Source of the DNA: JAHCHG01 sp041394845
Lineage (GTDB): Bacteria > Acidobacteriota > Blastocatellia > Pyrinomonadales > Pyrinomonadaceae
NCBI GenBank assembly: GCA_041394845.1
Contig: JAWKHL010000001.1
Span: 1,612,001 to 1,676,000 of the forward strand
Direction of reading: 5' to 3'
Length of the DNA stretch: 64,000 nucleotides
Below the pieces are notes generated by a model. It saw nothing but the letters and a program-made list of their open reading frames with translations. It had not been told where the DNA came from and did no database searches. Within the stretch, counting starts at the first letter, position 1, and every line of letters starts with the position of its first letter. The translations under genes and the position numbers were made by a program. This document shows positions 24,732-33,451 of the stretch, in pieces.

Positions 24732-25292
24732 TCAAAAAATAAAATGCCTGCCTTTTTTTCCGATTCGCCACCAGATGGCGAAAGTCTTTCTTTTTTTTAG
24801 TTCCGAAAGGGGATCAAATCCGGTTTGGCGGACCTTTCTGAGGTCGAAATCCATTTTGATAAAAACCGCCCTTTTTTCCAAAGCGACAAATTCCAAACGT
24901 CCGGCCTCGTATCGCGCCAGATCGCCCGCCCAGATTGGAACAAGTTCAGCCGTACACAAAAACCGGGAAAAACCAAGGGCATCCTCCAGATGTTTATGAA
25001 CGGTTTTCGGGTTGAACTCCCTTGAAAACCGAAGAAATTCCCTTTCGAGATCCTCACCCAAGACTTTTCCCGTCAGAGGCAAAAGTCTTTCCACCTCCCG
25101 AAGGCGTTTGAAGAAAAGTGATTCGGAGAAAGACTCGATTTCTTCGGGCAAAATCCGGCAAAGCCCCTTTATTTCCTCTCCGGTCAAACCCCGCTTAAGG
25201 CCGACGCCTTCGGGATCGGCCAAAAAATCCCGGCGCAGATCCTCGTCCGTGAAAATGCGGGCCAGAAGGTTTTGGAGTTCGAGAAGGGACAT
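24732..25292 (-). CDS. Putative partner protein of the MNIO oxidase
   Basis: 186 aa, no firm family match. Residues about 3-60 (LLELQNLLARIFTDEDLRRD, FLADPEGVGLKRGLTGEEI) form a predicted helical domain with the FxxDP...GL..EE pattern seen in LigA/Nif11/DUF2063-like small domains. The C-terminal half ends in a Lys/Arg-rich beta-like region (AIWWRIGKKGRHFIF). MNIO enzymes such as MbnB and TglH usually have a dedicated partner that binds the substrate leader; position as the third gene of the cassette makes that role plausible for this protein. This is inference from synteny. Confidence 0.6.
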   Translation of the reverse strand: MSLLELQNLLARIFTDEDLRRDFLADPEGVGLKRGLTGEEIKGLCRILPEEIESFSESLFFKRLREVERLLPLTGKVLGEDLEREFLRFSREFNPKTVHKHLEDALGFSRFLCTAELVPIWAGDLARYEAGRLEFVALEKRAVFIKMDFDLRKVRQTGFDPLSELKKRKTFAIWWRIGKKGRHFIF

Positions 25293-25328
25293 TCGGATTT
25301 TGGATTTCGGGTTTTGGATTTCGGATTA
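25292..25328. repeat. ATTTYGG-type heptamer repeat tract
   Basis: Tandem GGATTTTGG/ATTTCGG/GTTTTGG units between the partner and MNIO genes. They are direct repeats only. Confidence 0.7.
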
Positions 25329-25347
25329 ACTATTTTTTCCTTATTCA

Positions 25348-26187
25348 TCAGGTTTCCGCAAGGCGGCGGGCGGTTTCGAGTTCTTCCAGAATTTCCGGGA
25401 ATGGGGGAAAATTTCCGTCGCGTTCAAGGATCGCGCCCCTGACCGGGCAACGGGAACAGACCTCGCTGAACACTTCCCAGATCTCGTCTTCGGTTTTGTC
25501 GGAATGGCCGTCGATCCAGCGGTTTGCGTGCCGGTGCGAACCGACAAAATGTAGCTGAACCACTTTTTCCAGCGGAATCTCATCCAGAAACCGCCGCCAG
25601 TCGAACCCGAAATTCCTCGAATTGATATAAAGGTTGGTTACATCGAGGAGCAGTCCCGTCCCGGTCTCTTTCAACAGACGGGTGATGAATTGGGCCTCGG
25701 TCATTTCCGAAAAAGGAAATCGAACCATATAGGTTATGTTTTCCAGGATCAAAGGAACGGCGATCCTCTTCTGCACTTTTGAGATGTTTCTGATTAAAAC
25801 TTCCAGCGCCTCTTCGGTGAATGGAACCGGGGCCAGATGGCCGATGCTTCGCCCCCCGGATTTGGTAAAACAGATGTGATCGCTGAACCATTCCGGCTGC
25901 AGTTCCTCGACCAAAAGGGCGAATTTTTCCAAATAATCCGGATCGATCCCCTCGGCGCTTCCGAGAGAAAGGTCAAGGCCGTGCGGAATCAGCGGAAAAT
26001 TCTCCTTGAGGAGTTTCAGCTCTGAAAGTTTTCGCTCATTGGCGTCGAAATAATGATCGGCCGTGATCTCCAAAAAATCGATCCGGTCGCGATTTAGAAA
26101 GATCTCCGCCCGAAAAGGTTCGCGGAAACCGATCCCGATCTTCGTTTTCGGTTTTTGAATTTGTCCTTTTTTTTCGTCTTTTTTCAA
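25348..26187 (-). CDS. MNIO-family oxidase (DUF692/UPF0276)
   Basis: 279 aa TIM-barrel-type protein. Motifs typical of multinuclear non-heme iron-dependent oxidases are visible: GIGFREPF, DFLEITADHYFD, PHGLDLSLGS with metal-binding His, WFSDHICF, LILENITYM, LLLDVTNLYINSRNFGFD and QLHFVGSHRH. Characterised relatives (MbnB, TglH, and enzymes of bufferin-type peptides) modify cysteines of ribosomal peptides. It lies 21 nt after a gene whose product ends in a Cys/Gly-rich tail, and 55 nt before a putative partner, so that tail is the likely substrate. Reaction chemistry here is unknown. Confidence 0.9.
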   Translation of the reverse strand: MKKDEKKGQIQKPKTKIGIGFREPFRAEIFLNRDRIDFLEITADHYFDANERKLSELKLLKENFPLIPHGLDLSLGSAEGIDPDYLEKFALLVEELQPEWFSDHICFTKSGGRSIGHLAPVPFTEEALEVLIRNISKVQKRIAVPLILENITYMVRFPFSEMTEAQFITRLLKETGTGLLLDVTNLYINSRNFGFDWRRFLDEIPLEKVVQLHFVGSHRHANRWIDGHSDKTEDEIWEVFSEVCSRCPVRGAILERDGNFPPFPEILEELETARRLAET

Positions 26188-26208
26188 ACCAATTCGGGCC
26201 GAATAATC

Positions 26209-27219
26209 TCAGGAACAGCCGCCGCATCCGCCGCCGCATCCGCCGCCGCATCCGCCGCCGCCGCACGAGCTTCCGCCGCCGCATGAACTTGAACTGCCCC
26301 ACGAACAGTTCCCGCAACCGGCCCCGCAACCGCTTCCATTCGGGCCGTAGGAAGTCTGCGATTTTTGGAATGTCTGGGTGAAATTATCAAAGGCGGTTCC
26401 GGCCAGCGCCCCGCCGCCGAAAACACCCACGGCCAGCAGTAGCGGATCAACCCCGCCAAAGGTGTTGACCGGTGCGAATCCTTTTGCTTCTCTCACTTTA
26501 TAAGCATCCTGTGCCTTGGATTTGAGGCCGTCGAATGCCAGTTGCATCCTCAAAAGATAGCCTTTGCCCAGTTTCGTCAGGCGGGGCATTTCGGAAATGG
26601 CGGCAAAAATCAGGCCGGCGACCCCGATGATGATCAGGAAAATAAAATTGGTTTTTCCGTGCAAAAGCGCGGCCAGGATCTTATAAAAACCCAACCCGGC
26701 AATCAAAATAATTCCCAGCCATTTGAAAATTGAAAAGCTTTTGTTGAGACCTTCGTCCGCCAGAAGTTGTTGACTCTCCAACCTCCGGCGGTAAACCCGG
26801 GCGAAAGGTTCAAGTTGAAGGACCAAACCGTTTTTCCGGAAAACATCCGTCGCATCCCGCGATTTTTCGAACCAGTCATAGGTTATCCTTTCAATATTTT
26901 CGAGGTTTCCCGCCGGTGCTGAAACTTTGGTTCGGGCGATGGAATATAAACGGCCGGCCTGATGAATTTCCAGCAAACCCTTTTGAATCAGCCCGAAAAC
27001 GACCGAACGAGCCAACTCATTTTCCCCGCCGCGCAAATAAGCTATTTCAAAAGGATCGAGTTTTGCAGGGATCGGCGGGCTTGGCAAACCGCCGGTTCGA
27101 TCGAGCAGACGCCTTAAAACGAAAAGTGTCAGCAAAACGCCGGCGACCGTCACCAGATAAAAGGCCAAAAAATACGGTCCGTACATTGATGCCAGGGGAT
27201 TATCGAACAAAAAATCCAT
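26209..27219 (-). CDS. Membrane protein with Cys/Gly-rich C-terminal tail (TIGR04222-like)
   Basis: 336 aa from the ATG at 27219, about 9 nt after GGAGGTG. A TM helix is at about 14-36 (YFLAFYLVTVAGVLLTLFVL). A cytoplasmic winged-helix-like region follows (DPFEIAYLRGGENELARSVV, FGLIQKGLLEI). Two more TM helices are at about 167-205 (WLGIILIAGLGFYKILAALL, FIFLIIIGVAGLIFAAI). The tail begins near residue 295 and has nine cysteines in about 42 residues, in SGCGAGCGNCSW and then repeating CGGG units. This architecture matches my recollection of TIGR04222 membrane proteins. The MNIO gene directly downstream suggests the tail is post-translationally modified. Confidence 0.8.
   Translation of the reverse strand: MDFLFDNPLASMYGPYFLAFYLVTVAGVLLTLFVLRRLLDRTGGLPSPPIPAKLDPFEIAYLRGGENELARSVVFGLIQKGLLEIHQAGRLYSIARTKVSAPAGNLENIERITYDWFEKSRDATDVFRKNGLVLQLEPFARVYRRRLESQQLLADEGLNKSFSIFKWLGIILIAGLGFYKILAALLHGKTNFIFLIIIGVAGLIFAAISEMPRLTKLGKGYLLRMQLAFDGLKSKAQDAYKVREAKGFAPVNTFGGVDPLLLAVGVFGGGALAGTAFDNFTQTFQKSQTSYGPNGSGCGAGCGNCSWGSSSSCGGGSSCGGGGCGGGCGGGCGGCS
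26218..26253. repeat. 12-nt tandem repeat in the Cys/Gly tail
   Basis: Three exact copies of GCCGCCGCATCC (plus strand), each encoding GCGG on the minus strand. Unit length is a multiple of three, so slippage would add or remove Cys-Gly units without frameshift. Confidence 0.9.
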
Positions 27220-27273
27220 CAAACACTTACACCTCCGTTTTTATTTTATTTTATTTGCCCGCGTCTTTTCCAT

Positions 27274-27314
27274 AAAAAAAAGACGGGCGGCCATATAAAA
27301 ATTTGCCGCTCGTC
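27274..27314 (-). terminator. Terminator after the second CAP gene
   Basis: On the minus strand GACGAGCGGC pairs with GCCGCCCGTC (one mismatch), followed by eight T residues. It sits 27 nt past the CAP gene stop and before the Cys/Gly membrane protein gene, which makes the MNIO cassette a separate unit. Confidence 0.8.
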
Positions 27315-27340
27315 CTCTTTCGGAAATTGAGAAAAACGCG

Positions 27341-27874
27341 CTATCTGCGGAGAAAAATCTGCGTCACGTAAACCCGCCCGTCCCTGGTCTCGGCCAGTCC
27401 GATTCCGGTGGCCGACCAGTTTCTTCCCAGCATGTTCGCCCGATGGGACGGCGATTTGAGCCATCCCTCGACGGCGGCCTCGGCCGGGTTGTCAAAACCC
27501 TTGCAAAAATAAAGATTTTCGCCGATGCTTGTCCAGGTTATTTTAAAATCCCGAGCCCGGTTTTCAAGATTGTTTCCCTTGGAATCGTAATGGCTGAAAA
27601 AATTTTCTCGGGCCATCTTCCGGGAATAACTTCGGGCCAATTGTCCGAGCTTGTTGTCCCACATCAAGGCGTTCAGACGCCTTTTCCGTCTTTCTTCATT
27701 GATCAGATCCAAGATCGCCCGTTCATCGGAATCGGCCGACCATTTGAAAGCGAAACTTTCGAATTCGAAATTATTGAAATTTGGTTTTGCAGCTACCCTT
27801 GATTCGTTCGCAAAAATCAAAAATAGAAAGATAGCCAGCAAAGCCTTACAGCTTCCGGAGTCTATTTCTTTCAT
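27341..27874 (-). CDS. Secreted CAP/SCP-domain protein (second paralogue)
   Basis: 177 aa from the ATG at 27874; the longer frame to 27946 lacks an ATG-led signal peptide. An N-terminal hydrophobic segment (ALLAIFLFLIFANESRVAA) is a signal peptide. The CAP domain covers about 52-177: LINEERRKRRLNALMWDNKL, ARENFFSHYDSKG, SIGENLYFCKGFDN, AAVEGWLKSPSHRANML and VYVTQIFL. It matches the protein at 9094-9735 motif for motif, but there is no GEMM-like leader upstream. Confidence 0.9.
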   Translation of the reverse strand: MKEIDSGSCKALLAIFLFLIFANESRVAAKPNFNNFEFESFAFKWSADSDERAILDLINEERRKRRLNALMWDNKLGQLARSYSRKMARENFFSHYDSKGNNLENRARDFKITWTSIGENLYFCKGFDNPAEAAVEGWLKSPSHRANMLGRNWSATGIGLAETRDGRVYVTQIFLRR

Positions 27875-28023
27875 AGATTTTTTTGTAATTGTAAAAGATT
27901 TGGGAAAGTTTTCCGTCCGATTAACGGCGAAAAAAAGTTTTAACAATTATTACAAAATTTCGCCCCCGTTGGCAACCCTTTTTTTTAACCCAGCCCCCAA
28001 ATCAAGACGCTTTTTTCCCGCTT

Positions 28024-28512
28024 TTATTTTTTCTCGGTTTCGGGCGGCGCGGCGCTCTCCAGTTTTGCCTTTTCCCGGTTGGCCCAATCGCATAAAATCT
28101 TGATTTTTTCCGGAGAAAGTTCGGCGTCCCCATGTCCCCACAAATAGGACGGCAGGGGCATGGCCTTTGATTCGATGTTCTCGCAAATCTCTTCCAGTTT
28201 ATGGGCCTTCCTGCGGTTGTTGTAAGTGTTCCACACAGAAAAGTTCAACTCACCGCGGCCCTCCCGGATGTGATCTGCCAGCCACCACGAGACGGGCGAG
28301 ATCCGCGAATACCAGGGATAGACGGTTTGATTGGAATGGCAATCGTAACAGGAGGTTTTTAGGATTTGGCCGACATCTTCCGGCACCTCGGTGCTGGCCT
28401 CCAGAGTTTCGGCCTCGACCACCTGCGGATTGTTAAAATTCGGCCGGATAAACTGGATCCCGGCCAAAGCCACGAACAGAACAACAACGATAATTTTGAG
28501 AACCTTTTTCAT
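28024..28512 (-). CDS. Membrane-anchored heme-binding-domain protein
   Basis: 162 aa from the ATG at 28512, with GGAG 6 nt upstream; the longer frame overlaps the preceding gene. The N-terminal TM/signal anchor is KVLKIIVVVLFVALAGIQFI. The Haem_bd-type domain contains the CYDCH heme motif (CxxCH), preceded by VGQILKTS and followed by NQTVYPWYSRISPVSWW. MPLPSYLWGHGDAELS supplies a Met as possible second axial ligand. It follows the sugar dehydrogenase by 17 nt, so it may accept electrons from it in the periplasm. Confidence 0.87.
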   Translation of the reverse strand: MKKVLKIIVVVLFVALAGIQFIRPNFNNPQVVEAETLEASTEVPEDVGQILKTSCYDCHSNQTVYPWYSRISPVSWWLADHIREGRGELNFSVWNTYNNRRKAHKLEEICENIESKAMPLPSYLWGHGDAELSPEKIKILCDWANREKAKLESAAPPETEKK

Positions 28513-28529
28513 TTTCACTCCAAAAACGG

Positions 28530-29804
28530 CTATTTTCCGTAGCTGACCCGCCAGATTCTTTTTCCGGCGTCGTCGCAGATCAACAATGAGCCGTCGCTCA
28601 AAACCAATAACCCGACCGGACGGCCCCAAACTTCGCGACTGTTTTCATCCGGCAACCACCCCCAGACGAAATCCTCGTATCCGTTTTCAACCGGACGCCC
28701 GTCCTTAAATCTGATCCGGATAACCTTGTATCCGGTCAGTTTTTCGCGGTTCCAGGAACCGTGAAAGGCGACGAAGGCATCGCCCCGATAATCTTTCGGA
28801 AACATCCCGCCGTCGTAAAAAACGATTCCCAGCGCCGCCGAATGGGACGTTACAAGCACATCGGGAACGATCGTCTTTTTCACCAGTTCGGGGTTTTCCC
28901 CTTTTCGGCGGGGTTCTTCGTTGGGACCGATATAGGCAAATGGAAACCCGTAAAAACCGCCTTCTCTGACAGATGTGACGTAATCCGGGACCAAATCATT
29001 CCCGAGTCCGTCGCGTTCATTGACGGCGGTCCAGAGTTGTTTGGTTTTCGGATTAAAAGCGAGTCCGATCGGATTTCTCAAGCCCGAAGCATAAATCCGA
29101 TGGTTGCTTCCGTCCGGGTCGTAAATGGAAATTGCCGCCCGGCGCGGGTCTTTTTCGACGCTGGCATTGGTTTCCGAACCGATGGAAACGTAAAGTTTTT
29201 GCCCGTCGGGCGAAAATAGTATGTTCCGCGTCCAATGCTGGTTGTAGCCGCCGCGGGTCAGTTCAATGATCTTTTCCGATTCCCCTTCAGCCCGGGTTTG
29301 TCCGGTCCGGTACTTGAACCTGACGACCGAATCGGTGTTGGCCACATAAAACCAGTCCCTCCAGAATGCCATTCCGAACGGTTGGGACAGATTGTCGGCA
29401 AAGGTAAATCGTTCGTCGGCCACTCCGTCCCGATTTTTATCCCGCAAAATCAGGATCTTGTTGGCCCCCGAATCGGCCACGAAAACATCTCCATTGGGAG
29501 CCTCGACCATCCACCTCTGATTGGCGAAATCGCCTTCGGCAAAAAGGTTTACCCGAAAGCCCTTGGGAACGTTCAAAACCGCCCCGGGCGGTTGCTTTAT
29601 CAAACTTGAATTCCTTCGGACGCTTTCGGTGGCGAAGGGTGCGGGCAAATCCCGGGGTTGAATTTTGTATTTCGGAGGTCTTTCGACCTCGACGATCCGG
29701 GGAAGATCCGAATCTGATCCGGTATTGTCCGATTCCCCCTTTTGGCAAACGGCGGTTAAGACAGTTATTTGAAAAAGTGTTAAAATGACAAATAGTTTTC
29801 TCAT
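28530..29804 (-). CDS. PQQ-type soluble sugar (glucose/sorbosone) dehydrogenase
   Basis: 424 aa, signal peptide then a six-bladed beta-propeller. Indicators: LPAPFATESVRRNS, VPKGFRVNLFAEGDFANQRW, NGDVFVADSGANKILILRD, NRDGVADERFTFADNLSQPF, GGYNQHWTRNILFSPDGQKL, ASGLRNPIGLAFNPKTKQLW, TAVNERDGLGNDLVPDY and GDAFVAFHGSWNR. The His in NQHWTRN and the GLRNP motif are features of the family. The signal end (LTAVCQKG) could be a poor lipobox. Members oxidise sugars with PQQ; the substrate is not readable. The downstream gene is a heme protein. Confidence 0.88.
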   Translation of the reverse strand: MRKLFVILTLFQITVLTAVCQKGESDNTGSDSDLPRIVEVERPPKYKIQPRDLPAPFATESVRRNSSLIKQPPGAVLNVPKGFRVNLFAEGDFANQRWMVEAPNGDVFVADSGANKILILRDKNRDGVADERFTFADNLSQPFGMAFWRDWFYVANTDSVVRFKYRTGQTRAEGESEKIIELTRGGYNQHWTRNILFSPDGQKLYVSIGSETNASVEKDPRRAAISIYDPDGSNHRIYASGLRNPIGLAFNPKTKQLWTAVNERDGLGNDLVPDYVTSVREGGFYGFPFAYIGPNEEPRRKGENPELVKKTIVPDVLVTSHSAALGIVFYDGGMFPKDYRGDAFVAFHGSWNREKLTGYKVIRIRFKDGRPVENGYEDFVWGWLPDENSREVWGRPVGLLVLSDGSLLICDDAGKRIWRVSYGK

Positions 29805-29833
29805 TATTCAAAAGCTCCCCTCAAGGTAAAGAA

Positions 29834-30307
29834 ATGTCGGACTTGATTTCAGTTTTTAATCAGAATAAACATTCGGTCGCCACAAAGACAAGCCGGATCG
29901 GCCGATTCGGCGAGAAGGCGGCTCAAAGGTTTTTGCGAAAAAAAGGGTATCAACCGGTGATGTCCAACTTTCGGGTCCCGATCGGGCGGAACCGGCGCGG
30001 GGTCGCCGTAACGGGCGAGATCGACCTGATCGCACTGGACGGCAAGACCCTGTGTTTTATTGAAGTAAAAACCCGAAGTTCCGCCGATTTTGCCGAACCG
30101 CAAAGCGCGGTTGATCTCAGAAAACAACGCCAGATCACCCGGACCGCCCGGGTTTTCCGCAAGATTTTCGGGGTCGGGGATCTCGATTTTCGATTTGATG
30201 TTGTCGGGGTGGTTTTAAATGGAAAGAAAGCCCCCCGGATCGAACATTTTCCGGCTTTCTGGTCGGAAAGGAAATTTCGCAAAAAGTTTTGGGCCGACGC
30301 CCTTTAG
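29834..30307 (+). CDS. YraN family (UPF0102) nuclease-like protein
   Basis: 157 aa. The restriction endonuclease-like core is plain: GRFGEKAAQRFLRKKGY, TGEIDLIALDGKTLCFIEVK and TRSSADFAEPQSAVDLRKQR. The Glu/Asp...ExK arrangement is the PD-(D/E)xK catalytic pattern. The cellular role of YraN proteins is unclear. It is divergent from the sugar dehydrogenase gene and is followed by a repeat cluster. Confidence 0.92.
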   Translation: MSDLISVFNQNKHSVATKTSRIGRFGEKAAQRFLRKKGYQPVMSNFRVPIGRNRRGVAVTGEIDLIALDGKTLCFIEVKTRSSADFAEPQSAVDLRKQRQITRTARVFRKIFGVGDLDFRFDVVGVVLNGKKAPRIEHFPAFWSERKFRKKFWADAL

Positions 30308-30397
30308 GAGACTTTGAAATACGAGGTTTTTAATTTAATATATTCAGTTTTTATTTTTTAAATTTATTTAAACTTTTTAAGAACAATTTGTTAAATA

Positions 30398-30540
30398 CAC
30401 TGTAACCTAAGTTTTTTTTATTTTTAGCCACAGAGATCACCGAGAATTCAGAGAAAAATCGTTTGATCGACAAAACAAAATTCGGTTTCCTCTGTGATCT
30501 CTGAGGCTAAATAAATTGTTCATAAATTTAGATTACACAG
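30398..30540. repeat. MITE-like element family 2, copy 1
   Basis: Outer ends TGTAACCTAAGT and TTAGATTACACA are near inverted repeats. Inside, TAGCCACAGAGATCACCGAG pairs with CTCTGTGATCTCTGAGGCTA. A second copy is at 55502-55643 in the same orientation. It abuts a family 1 element. The CCACAGAG-type palindrome is common in unrelated bacteria. Confidence 0.85.
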
Positions 30541-30546
30541 AATAAA

Positions 30547-30726
30547 TACTCTGTAAATTAAAAAAACTAGAGTTTAGTGATGGGTGATGGGTGATGGGTG
30601 AAAAGTTAAACAGATAATATCGGGCAGTAGATCCCGATATTCAGACAATTAAGTTTTATCCCATCACTTATCACTCATCACCCATTACAAAATAAACAAA
30701 ACTTAAGTTTTTTTATTTACAGAGTA
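30547..30726. repeat. MITE-like element family 1, copy 2 (inverted)
   Basis: The reverse complement matches 20781-20968 almost base for base, including the middle block around GTCTGAATATC...GATCTACTGCC. Terminal inverted repeats are TACTCTGTAAATTAAAAAAA and the complement ending TTTACAGAGTA. With the family 2 copy next to it, it fills the gap between yraN and the first S9 peptidase gene. Confidence 0.85.
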
Positions 30727-30781
30727 CTAAGAAACACCCGAAACTTTTGTTGTTAGCCCGTTTTTAAATACAAAAATACCT

Positions 30782-33397
30782 ATGACCATTTCCACTCAAG
30801 AACTTTCCCAATTGATCGATCGTGAAATTTTTTTCGGAAACCCCGAGATCCTCGGAGCCCAAATCTCCCCCGACGGCCGTTTTATGGCCTTTATCAAACC
30901 CCTTGACGAGGTCAGAAACATCTGGGTGAAGGAGATGGGTGAGCCTTTTGAAAATGCCAAACCCCTGACCGACGAGAAAAAACGTCCGATTCCGGGGTTT
31001 TTCTGGAGCCGGGACAGTCGTTTCATTCTGTTCGTCAAAGACAAGGACGGCGACGAGGATTTCAACGTTTACGCCGTCGATCCGGATTCGGAGCCGACCG
31101 CCGGTCGGCCGGTTCCCGATTCGATCAATTTGACCAACGCCGAGAAGGTTCAAACCCAAATTTACGCACTGCCGAAAACCGAACCCGACTTCATTTACAT
31201 CGGGATCAATGACCGCGACGAGGCCTGGCACGATCTGTATAAGGTCCGAATCTCAACCGGCGAAAAGCAACTCCTCCGTGAAAACACCGATCGTTTTCGG
31301 GGCTGGGTTTTTGATAACGAAGGCGCTTTGCGTCTGGCGGTCAGGGCCGCCGCCAACGGGGATACGGAAATTTTAAGAGTGGAGGGCGATTCTTTTACCA
31401 AGATCTATTCGGGGAACGTTTTCGAAACGGCCCTTCCAATCCGCTTTCATCGCCACAACCGGCTTGTTTACCTGCAAACCAACACCGGCGACCGCGACCG
31501 CACGCAGTTGGTTTTGTTCGATCCCGAAACTTTGGAAGAAACGCCGGTTGAAGAAGATCCGCTGAAGAGGGTCGATTTGAAATCCACTCTTTTCAGCGAA
31601 TTGACCGATGAATTGATCGTAACGGTTTATGAAGATGAAAAACTGCGCATCTACTGGAAAGACCCGGAGTTCGAAGCCGATTACCAATGGCTCAAAGAAC
31701 AATTGCCGGGAATGGAAATTTCACTGGACTCGCTGACCAGAGACGAAAAGATCTGGGTTATCACCGCCTTCAGCGATACCGAACCGGGTCGGACATACCT
31801 CTTTGACCGGGACAAAAAGGAATTGGATTTCCAATACCGGATCAGGGAAAAACTCCCCCGACACGCCCTGTCAGAGATGAAACCGATCACCTACAAATCC
31901 TCGGACGGTCTGGAAATTCCCGCTTATCTCACTTTGCCGAAAGACTTCCAGCCGAAAGGGCTTCCCCTGCTGGTAATTCCCCACGGCGGTCCCTGGCATC
32001 GTGATTCATGGGGTTACAATCCGCTCGCCCAGTTTTTCGCCAACCGAGGCTACGCCGTTCTTCAGATGAACTTTCGAGGTTCGACCGGTTACGGCAAGAA
32101 ATTCCTCGATGCCGGCAACGGTCAGTGGGGCGATCTGATGCAGGACGACATCACCTGGGGAGTCAAATATCTGGTCGATCAAGGCATCGCCGATCCGAAA
32201 CGGGTCGGGATTTTGGGAGGAAGTTACGGCGGATACGCGACATTGGCCGGAGTGACCTTTACGCCCGATCTGTACGCCGGAGCGGTCGCCATCGTCGCTC
32301 CTTCAAATCTCATCACTTTGCTCAATTCGATCCCTCCATATTGGGAGACTTACCGAAAAGTTTTTCTGGAAAGAATGGGAGACCCGGAAAATCCGGAGGG
32401 ACGCGAAAAAATGGAACGCCAGTCTCCGCTTAACCATGCCGATAAGATCAAAACCCCGCTGATGGTCGTTCAAGGAGCCAACGATCCGCGCGTTAAAAAA
32501 GCCGAATCGGATCAGATCGTCATCGCCCTGCGCGAGAGGAATTACCCGGTCGTTTATCTGTTGGCGGAGGATGAAGGGCACGGCTTTCAAAGGCCGGTCA
32601 ATAATATGGCGATGTACGCCGAATCGGAGAAATTCCTGGCCAAGCATCTCGGCGGGCGTTTCCAGGAAGAAATGAAACCCGAGGTGGAGAATCGTCTGAG
32701 GGAACTGATGGTGGATGTCGAAACCGTCGAAATGCCGAAAAAATACGACCCTGCCGATTATTCGACCCCTCAACCGGAGGTGGATCTGAAACCCGGGAAA
32801 AGCAGTTACGAAGCCTCAATTTCATTGGGCGATCAAAACATTCCGATGAACGTTACCAGCCAGATCAGTGAGGATCAGGACGGTTGGGCCATCACGGAAA
32901 ACGTCCAAACCCCGAGGGGCGAGATGAGAGAAATGTCGGTTTTGGAAAAAGGCGCTTTGAAATTGAAAAAACGTTCCTTTGAACAAACCGGGATCAAGGT
33001 GTTTTATGAGATCAAGGGCAATCGCGCCGTCGGCCAAATGGTCGTTAACGACGCCGAAAAGCCGCTGGAAAAGGAACTTGGAGATGAAAACTTTGCCGAT
33101 GGGACGGGCAGTTTTTACGTCATCGCCACATTGCCGCTGAAGGTCGGTTATTCCGCCTCCTACACAAATTTCGAGGTTCAGACCGATACGGTTAAAAGGA
33201 TGTTTCTAAAAGTTACGGACGAGGAAATTGTGGAGATTCCGTTCGGCAGATTCGAGGCCTGGAAGATTTCCCTGACTTCGGATCAGGGAGACGAGACCAC
33301 CGTCTGGATCGACCGAAAGGATCGAAGGGTTCTCAAGATCAAATCCATCCTAAAAGAAATGGGCGGAGCGGTTTTTACAAGCCGACTGACCGCTTAG
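30782..33397 (+). CDS. S9 family peptidase, no signal peptide, DUF3108-like C-terminus
   Basis: 871 aa. The N-terminal beta-propeller (about 15-360) starts LIDREIFFGNPEILGAQISP. The alpha/beta hydrolase domain (about 380-640) has Ser481 in GGSYGGYAT, the Asp in GANDPRV and the His in DEGHGFQRP. The C-terminal 200 residues are an extra beta-rich domain ending PFGRFEAWKISLTSDQGDET, TVWIDRKDRRV, reminiscent of DUF3108. There is no signal peptide, unlike the next gene, so it may act in the cytosol. It is paralogous to the gene at 33567, with an identical 297-nt tract. Confidence 0.93.
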   Translation: MTISTQELSQLIDREIFFGNPEILGAQISPDGRFMAFIKPLDEVRNIWVKEMGEPFENAKPLTDEKKRPIPGFFWSRDSRFILFVKDKDGDEDFNVYAVDPDSEPTAGRPVPDSINLTNAEKVQTQIYALPKTEPDFIYIGINDRDEAWHDLYKVRISTGEKQLLRENTDRFRGWVFDNEGALRLAVRAAANGDTEILRVEGDSFTKIYSGNVFETALPIRFHRHNRLVYLQTNTGDRDRTQLVLFDPETLEETPVEEDPLKRVDLKSTLFSELTDELIVTVYEDEKLRIYWKDPEFEADYQWLKEQLPGMEISLDSLTRDEKIWVITAFSDTEPGRTYLFDRDKKELDFQYRIREKLPRHALSEMKPITYKSSDGLEIPAYLTLPKDFQPKGLPLLVIPHGGPWHRDSWGYNPLAQFFANRGYAVLQMNFRGSTGYGKKFLDAGNGQWGDLMQDDITWGVKYLVDQGIADPKRVGILGGSYGGYATLAGVTFTPDLYAGAVAIVAPSNLITLLNSIPPYWETYRKVFLERMGDPENPEGREKMERQSPLNHADKIKTPLMVVQGANDPRVKKAESDQIVIALRERNYPVVYLLAEDEGHGFQRPVNNMAMYAESEKFLAKHLGGRFQEEMKPEVENRLRELMVDVETVEMPKKYDPADYSTPQPEVDLKPGKSSYEASISLGDQNIPMNVTSQISEDQDGWAITENVQTPRGEMREMSVLEKGALKLKKRSFEQTGIKVFYEIKGNRAVGQMVVNDAEKPLEKELGDENFADGTGSFYVIATLPLKVGYSASYTNFEVQTDTVKRMFLKVTDEEIVEIPFGRFEAWKISLTSDQGDETTVWIDRKDRRVLKIKSILKEMGGAVFTSRLTA

Positions 33398-33451
33398 GAT
33401 TACGGGAAAAACGGCCTTCTCCGGCCGTCAATAAATTTCTTTGGGTTTTCC

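Noticed and set aside
26209..26350. Cys/Gly-rich region considered as a separate small peptide gene
   Set aside because: It is in frame with, and the natural C-terminus of, the upstream membrane protein; no separate start and SD is evident.
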